Shown one piece after another: positions 60,166 through 64,000 of a stretch of 64,000 nucleotides of DNA; position 1 is the stretch's first letter, and each line of letters opens with the position of its first letter. The stretch is from the NCBI RefSeq assembly GCF_900102635.1, contig NZ_FMZQ01000007.1:1-64000 (forward strand), written 5' to 3'. The notes beneath the pieces were generated by a model. It was not told the DNA's origin and made no database searches. It was given only the letters and a program-made list of their open reading frames with translations. The DNA comes from Ectopseudomonas chengduensis (GTDB taxonomy: Bacteria > Pseudomonadota > Gammaproteobacteria > Pseudomonadales > Pseudomonadaceae). A program made the translations under genes and the position numbers.

Positions 60166-60466
60166 CCAACGCACGTATGGCGCGAGCTCCAGGCCAAATA
60201 GGCAGCGAGCCGCCAACGAGCCATCCCGCCAACCATAGACGAACCAGTCAGCCAGATAACCGAACCAATCGGCAGCGCATAAACCTCGTCAGCGGCACGG
60301 CATCAGCGGCTACAAGGATGGAGACGCGCAAACATAAACGAACCAATCGGGCCGGCGATAAGGCCAGCCGCCCAGTACAGGGGGCGCAACACACCAAAGC
60401 GGCAGCGAAAGAAACCGAATCACGTTCTCAGGTGATCCAATCGGCAACCATAAACAAACCAGTCGC
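59576..60466 (+). repeat. Nine iteron-like repeats, ATAGACGAACCAATCGG
   Basis: Copies in the same orientation start at 59576 (ATAGACGATCCAATCGA), 59744 (ATAGACGATCCAATCGG), 59827 and 59944 (both ATAGACGAACCAATCGG), 60235 (ATAGACGAACCAGTCAG), 60256 (ATAACCGAACCAATCGG), 60334 (ATAAACGAACCAATCGG), 60434 (partial, GATCCAATCGG) and 60450 (ATAAACAAACCAGTCGC). The consensus is ATARACGAWCCARTCGG. Such arrays of direct repeats upstream of a large gene are typical of plasmid origins bound by their initiator. Confidence 0.8.
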
Positions 60467-60710
60467 AAGCACACCCTGATCGCCAACTGATTGATCTATC
60501 TCGCCGACTGAATCGACTATCCGCGTCAACGTACTAACGTGCAATGACGTGGACGTACAATCCACATAGCCAACCAATTACCCCTGGCCACCTGGATTCT
60601 CGAACGGTTGACCCTATTTGAACTCGGAGTCACGCACCGCCGGGCTTGGTCAATGTTTAGCCGTTTATGTGGTACAGTATTCTTATATCGTGTACTCATT
60701 GACTCTATCG

Positions 60711-62579
60711 ATGACGACTACCGTGATCCGGCCAACTGCTGATCTACCTCTCGACATCCCGCAATCCGCTATAAGCGTCGCCGCTGTAGCTGATCTGGAT
60801 GACGAGGTTCAGCGTGCGTGTCAGTTCGCAGTACGACGCATGTCTGGCTTTGCGAAAAGGCCTGAGCTGCAGCTGGATGATCCACTCTCGGCGTGGATGC
60901 AGGCGTGGCATGACGTTGCCACGCTGCACCTGGTAGTAGCAGCATCATCCTTCGACAGATCGCACTGCGATTTGGGTCTGAGCCTGACTGTCGCTGATGC
61001 GCGGGCTCTGGTTGAGGAATCACTGGCGTTGAAGCTCGCTGAGCGATATGGCTGCGCTAACGATGAAACAACTGCGGATTCACCGGATCAGATCGCAAGC
61101 GCAGGGCGCTGTCTACTGGATGGTGCGGCAGCCGCGCTTCGCGACTGGATGATGACATGGGAAGCCTTGGGCCTCCTCACTACAGTCGTTGAGGCTGCGT
61201 GCGGCGTTTCAGCGGGTAGATCGCAATGCGATCTCCCTCATGAAGATTCGTCCGCTGCGCGCGTTTACATGGTTACTCCAGTGATGCTGGGCGGAAAGCC
61301 AACATGCATTGCATCAGGAGATGTGTGGCATACCGAAGGCGCATGGCGCTACGCGCATAAGCAGTCTGCTGATGCAGTGATACCAAGACTTCATCCAGAC
61401 CTGCCAGTGAGCCAGGCTGGAGATGACCTCGAAGAGTCTGATACCGCCCTACCCTTCAGGCTGATGGCCAAAGCCATGGACATAAACGCACCTGAGATGG
61501 CGCTTAAGCGGCTGGCCGGAAAGGTCAGCCTTGGACTCTATCTTGATCAGGCGGTTGACTCACTTCCGCCCAGGACGAATCCGGTCTACGACCGATCAGA
61601 GGACTGTATCGACGTGCTCGATAGCTTGACCCTCCTCGGTCACTTCGACGATCTGCACCAGTTACCTTCAGGCAGGCGAATGCCAGGAGTTGAGCCAGCA
61701 ACATGGCTTGTTCATATCGACGCGGCCACAACAGCCAGGCTCATATCGCAGGGCGAGCAGCGGCAGATTGCAGGGCTAGTCCACAGAGAAATAACGCCAG
61801 GCCTGTATATGGTCCGTCCATGTGACTCCGTTACAGCCCACGCCAACCTGATGCTCGGTTCTGCGGCATCGACACTTGGGCTACTAACCGAACGGGCGAG
61901 CATCATCAATGACCGTGGTGGGAAGCTCGCGCTATTGGCATCCGCTCGCCGATTTGGCGTCGCGTTGCCGCGAGTACCAGGTAGATACACGGCCAGGGCT
62001 GGCGCAACGCATGCCTATGTTTCGACCTACCGCATCCCGTTTGGAAGCTACTTGCGGGTAGTTCAACGGGACCAGCGTGGCGGTCTTGGTGGCGCTCTCA
62101 CTTCAAGAGACATTATCGCCTCGACGATCAGGCTCATGACCAGATCGCACTGCGATCCGATGCGCCAGGTGCAAGAGCTTATCCACGGACTGATCTTCGA
62201 TTGCCATGCTGGTTCGATAGCCGGGTCACCGTTCCGTTTCCAAATGGTGTTTGTTTACAACGGGATGAATCTCACCCCCCTACCCTTTTGGGAGACGCCG
62301 AGATCGCATTGCGATTTAGCCTCGATCTCATTGTTCGGAATCACCTCGAAGGTGCTCGCCACCGAAAAAGAGGCCTTTCTAAGCGATAACAACATTCGTG
62401 CGCTGGGTGAAATCTTGGGAATAACCCCTCGCGGACTTTCTCAGTTTTCACGTAGCGCACAAACGGCAATATCCGAAGCTTTGGCTCATTTCGCCTCAAA
62501 AAGCTCAAAGCCAATAGCCGAAGAGCTTCACCAACTTTTCCACGAACCTCAGAAAAACGTAGATCGCATTGCGATCTGA
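60711..62579 (+). CDS. Large unrecognised protein, candidate replication initiator
   Basis: From the ATG at 60711 the product has 622 residues. A TTG start at 60618 has no support and would extend it through promoter-like DNA. It is cytoplasmic, mixed alpha/beta, with a C-terminal helical part (EKEAFLSDNNIRALGEILGI; TPRGLSQFSRSAQTAISEAL) that could be a winged helix. Four insert-like RS[HQ]CD pentapeptides (near residues 83, 170, 478 and 531) are produced by a DNA palindrome rather than by protein constraint. The gene follows the iteron array and precedes the Fic pair. Position suggests a Rep protein, but I recognise no Rep family motif. The last codons (VDRIAI) are also palindrome-encoded. 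Confidence 0.7.
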   Translation: MTTTVIRPTADLPLDIPQSAISVAAVADLDDEVQRACQFAVRRMSGFAKRPELQLDDPLSAWMQAWHDVATLHLVVAASSFDRSHCDLGLSLTVADARALVEESLALKLAERYGCANDETTADSPDQIASAGRCLLDGAAAALRDWMMTWEALGLLTTVVEAACGVSAGRSQCDLPHEDSSAARVYMVTPVMLGGKPTCIASGDVWHTEGAWRYAHKQSADAVIPRLHPDLPVSQAGDDLEESDTALPFRLMAKAMDINAPEMALKRLAGKVSLGLYLDQAVDSLPPRTNPVYDRSEDCIDVLDSLTLLGHFDDLHQLPSGRRMPGVEPATWLVHIDAATTARLISQGEQRQIAGLVHREITPGLYMVRPCDSVTAHANLMLGSAASTLGLLTERASIINDRGGKLALLASARRFGVALPRVPGRYTARAGATHAYVSTYRIPFGSYLRVVQRDQRGGLGGALTSRDIIASTIRLMTRSHCDPMRQVQELIHGLIFDCHAGSIAGSPFRFQMVFVYNGMNLTPLPFWETPRSHCDLASISLFGITSKVLATEKEAFLSDNNIRALGEILGITPRGLSQFSRSAQTAISEALAHFASKSSKPIAEELHQLFHEPQKNVDRIAI

Positions 62580-62604
62580 AACCACCATGCCTGGAGGCAT
62601 AACG

Positions 62605-62802
62605 ATGTCTACACAAAAGCCCGAAACCATGGCGCGCCTCAACCGGCTCGAAAACGCGCTCGGCTCCCAAGCCCTGAGCGGTCATGAAATCTCGACCGAG
62701 TATGGCAAGAACCTTCTCAGCGAACTGATCGACAGTGCTGGGACCGAAGACTTCGACGGCGAGCAGCTCCGGCAGAAAGTCATTGCCGGCCTGCGTAACT
62801 GA
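62605..62802 (+). CDS. VbhA-like antitoxin of the Fic pair, altered motif
   Basis: From the ATG at 62605, with GGAGG 7 bases upstream, the product has 65 residues. The region LENALGSQALSGHEIS aligns with the inhibitory helix of VbhA-type antitoxins (NALASQRLEG in VbhA), which carry the motif S-x-x-x-E-G. Here the motif reads SQALSG (residues 21-26), so the Glu that blocks ATP binding in the Fic partner is Ser. The rest (SELIDSAGTEDFDGEQLRQK) matches the family's helical layout. It precedes the Fic gene by 12 bases. Confidence 0.72.
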   Translation: MSTQKPETMARLNRLENALGSQALSGHEISTEYGKNLLSELIDSAGTEDFDGEQLRQKVIAGLRN

Positions 62803-62814
62803 AGGGGGGTCACC

Positions 62815-63723
62815 ATGAAAGGACACGCGAACTTCCGCTCAATCCAACTCGACAACCATTTCGGTATCACAGACCAGGCGATCATCCGAGAAGCCGACGC
62901 CCTCTTCTCGACCCTGCGAGCAACTGAAGGTTTGCCCAAGGGCGCATTCGACCAAGCGCATCTCAAGTCGATTCACAAGCACCTGCTTGGGGATATGTAC
63001 CCGTGGGCCGGTGACTTCCGTAAGGACAGCATCCAGGTGGGCGACCACTACGCAGAGTCAGTTGCACCTCCGGCCCTGGTCGAGATGGAAGTCGGTCGTG
63101 TACTGAAGGCTCTGGGCAACGAAGACCCCCAGGGCATGACGCTCAGCGAGTTCTCGGCCAAGATGGCCAACTACTATGTGAAGTTGTATGCCATCAGCCC
63201 TTTTGCCGACGGCAATGCCCGCGCGATCCGTAGCCTGCTCGATGCCTATTCCGAACAGAATGGCATGCAGATCAAGTGGGGCGAGATGCCGGCCGAGGCG
63301 TTCCATGCGGCCACTCGCCAGGCCCTGCAAGGTAACCATGAAGGCATTCGCCAAATGTTCCGGGCGGCGGTCGACTACGAAGACCTTGCAGACAAGTTCG
63401 CGATCAGCGCCATCCAGGAAAAGATCGTGCAAATCCGCCAGAAGGTTGGCCTGAACGATCAGCACATGCCGAGCAACATGAGCGCATCGTCTGAGCACGT
63501 AAAGCGGTTTGCACACTATGCTGTCCAGGTAGCATCCAAGGACTTGGAGATGTACGCCAAGGGCAGCAAGCAGACGTTGCGGGACTGGGAAAGCACAAGC
63601 ATCCAGGCTGATGCCGATAACCATCTTAAACGAGGCGCTGATAGTCCGAGCGTGCTCCGCGAGGCTCTGAGCAAGATCGCCCAGGACGAAGCCAAACCTA
63701 AACCGAAGTACCCCAGGTTGTAG
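62815..63723 (+). CDS. Fic-family protein with an altered active-site motif
   Basis: A 302-residue Fic-domain protein. The flap region MYPWAGDFRKDSIQVGDH (residues 62-79) and the helices before the site are normal (EFSAKMANYYVKLYAIS). The catalytic motif, usually HPFxxGNGRxxR, reads SPFADGNARAIR (residues 128-139): the catalytic His is Ser and the second Gly of GNG is Ala, while Pro, Phe, Asn and both Arg are kept. An additional domain of about 110 residues follows, as in VbhT/BepA-like proteins. AMPylation in the usual way needs the His, so the protein is either inactive, a decoy, or has different chemistry. A terminator follows 20 bases after the stop. Confidence 0.85.
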   Translation: MKGHANFRSIQLDNHFGITDQAIIREADALFSTLRATEGLPKGAFDQAHLKSIHKHLLGDMYPWAGDFRKDSIQVGDHYAESVAPPALVEMEVGRVLKALGNEDPQGMTLSEFSAKMANYYVKLYAISPFADGNARAIRSLLDAYSEQNGMQIKWGEMPAEAFHAATRQALQGNHEGIRQMFRAAVDYEDLADKFAISAIQEKIVQIRQKVGLNDQHMPSNMSASSEHVKRFAHYAVQVASKDLEMYAKGSKQTLRDWESTSIQADADNHLKRGADSPSVLREALSKIAQDEAKPKPKYPRL

Positions 63724-63741
63724 ATATCGTGCACCCCCTTT

Positions 63742-63764
63742 AGCGCCTTCGGGCGCTTTTTTTT
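63742..63764 (+). terminator. Rho-independent terminator after the Fic gene
   Basis: GCGCC (63743-63747) pairs with GGCGC (63752-63756) around TTCG, extended by an A-T pair and followed by eight T residues. TTCG is a very stable loop. Confidence 0.92.
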
Positions 63765-63811
63765 GCCCTCAATAAATCGCACTGCGATCTCAACGACGCC
63801 AACCAGATCAC

Positions 63812-64000
63812 ATGAGTCCTTTCGCGTCGATGCAGTACGGTGGATCGATGAACCATTCGGCATCAGCAAGACATGGGTGCCGGATTACTCTCATGCTGCC
63901 CGTCGCAAAGGACAGAGGCATTCATGTCTCTAGCACAGCACTGTGCTACACCAAGTCTCAAGGTGCTTTTGCTTTTGCTCTTGAACCGAAGGTGAGTAAA
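63812..64000 (+). CDS. Possible start of a further gene, cut by the right edge
   Basis: A reading frame opens at the ATG at 63812 and stays open for all 63 codons to the end of the window (it begins MSPFASMQYGGSMNHSASAR). No clear ribosome site precedes it, and the composition is not distinctive, so it may be a chance frame. It lies after the Fic terminator and a palindrome copy at 63775-63789. Confidence 0.25.
   Translation, partial: MSPFASMQYGGSMNHSASARHGCRITLMLPVAKDRGIHVSSTALCYTKSQGAFAFALEPKVSK

Larger units (their letters stand above)
59089..60710. other. Non-coding repeat-rich region, candidate replication origin
   Basis: About 1.6 kb with no convincing gene. It holds six GGCGAGCGNAGCGAGCC units, nine iteron-like units, a 9-bp hairpin at 59548-59570 and one GATCGCANTGCGATC palindrome. 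The left half consists of diverged repeats of roughly 130-150 bases (starts at 59189, 59327, 59454 and 59611) sharing CATGTCGT and CTTCTCGGCATCGA. A weak promoter for the next gene may lie around 60672-60695 (TACAGT...TATATC). Iterons beside a large uncharacterised gene make an origin the leading idea; this is inference. Confidence 0.6.
59791..63789. repeat. Seven copies of the palindrome GATCGCANTGCGATC
   Basis: Copies lie at 59791-59805 (middle base G), 60958-60972 (C, last base T), 61219-61233 (A), 62143-62157 (C), 62302-62316 (T, last base T), 62562-62576 (T) and 63775-63789 (C, first base A). Five lie inside the coding sequence 60711-62579, encoding RSHCD, RSQCD, RSHCD, RSHCD and DRIAI; the last of these ends directly at the stop codon. 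I saw no copy in the first 59 kb. Confidence 0.85.

Noticed and set aside
62171..62185. DnaA-box-like TTATCCACG
   Set aside because: A single near-match inside a coding sequence, with no cluster and no AT-rich stretch next to it.
63058..63624. A 188-codon antisense frame over the Fic gene
   Set aside because: The Fic frame is well supported; the antisense frame is a codon-bias shadow.

Overview
The window reads as a backbone segment of a large conjugative plasmid (megaplasmid), most plausibly from Pseudomonas. This is inferred from gene content, codon usage that looks GC-rich and proteobacterial, and the combination of an I-type (Dot/Icm-like) conjugation apparatus with a type IVb pilus. There are no rRNA or tRNA genes, no IS elements and no CRISPR array that I can see. 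No relaxase and no coupling protein (TrbC/DotL) lie inside the window, so the transfer system is incomplete here.

Layout. (1) 1-13.6 kb, minus strand: an R64-style thin-pilus operon, running from a DotD-like lipoprotein through PilL, PilN secretin, prepilins, PilQ ATPase, PilR, PilO, PilP-like proteins and a PilT transglycosylase to secreted PilV-like tip proteins cut by the left edge. (2) 13.7-24.1 kb, minus: a DNA-processing operon with a YqaJ exonuclease, an unknown 462-residue protein and a 2427-residue DarB-like methyltransferase/helicase that contains a second, nested reading frame. (3) 24.1-26.2 kb: an unknown gene, then on the plus strand a regulator-like gene overlapping a gene for a Tus-family replication terminator protein. 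(4) 26.2-40.0 kb, minus: a long Dot/Icm operon in Legionella order (HTH regulator, icmL, icmK, icmE, icmG, icmC, icmD, icmJ, icmB), interrupted between icmJ and icmB by a UvrD helicase and an unknown gene. (5) 40.0-52.0 kb: a DsbC-like protein, a 1492-residue polyvalent protein with two zinc-protease motifs, and an icmW-led operon divergent from icmV-dotA. (6) 52.0-57.3 kb: a membrane protein, a small putative repressor, and dotC-dotB-icmT followed without a break by an actin-like ParM and its partner. (7) 57.3-64 kb: repeat-rich regulatory DNA, a tyrosine recombinase, about 1.6 kb of non-coding repeats including nine iteron-like units, a large unrecognised protein that may be the replication initiator, and a Fic/VbhA-like pair in which key residues are changed.

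The genes fit together as a transfer and maintenance block. Dot/Icm proteins form the conjugation channel, the type IVb pilus stabilises mating pairs, the exonuclease/helicase/methylase genes act on plasmid DNA, and ParM, the recombinase and the repeat region probably serve partition, resolution and replication. A shared promoter-like element (ACTAYNCGGT, 3-4 bp, TATCACTATA) lies before five or six of the operons and suggests common control. The most unusual signals are the palindrome GATCGCANTGCGATC found seven times in 4 kb, five of them inside one coding sequence; the nested gene in the DarB-like gene; the plasmid-borne Tus and IcmW homologues; and the active-site changes in both members of the Fic pair. 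All functional calls are by eye, without database searches.
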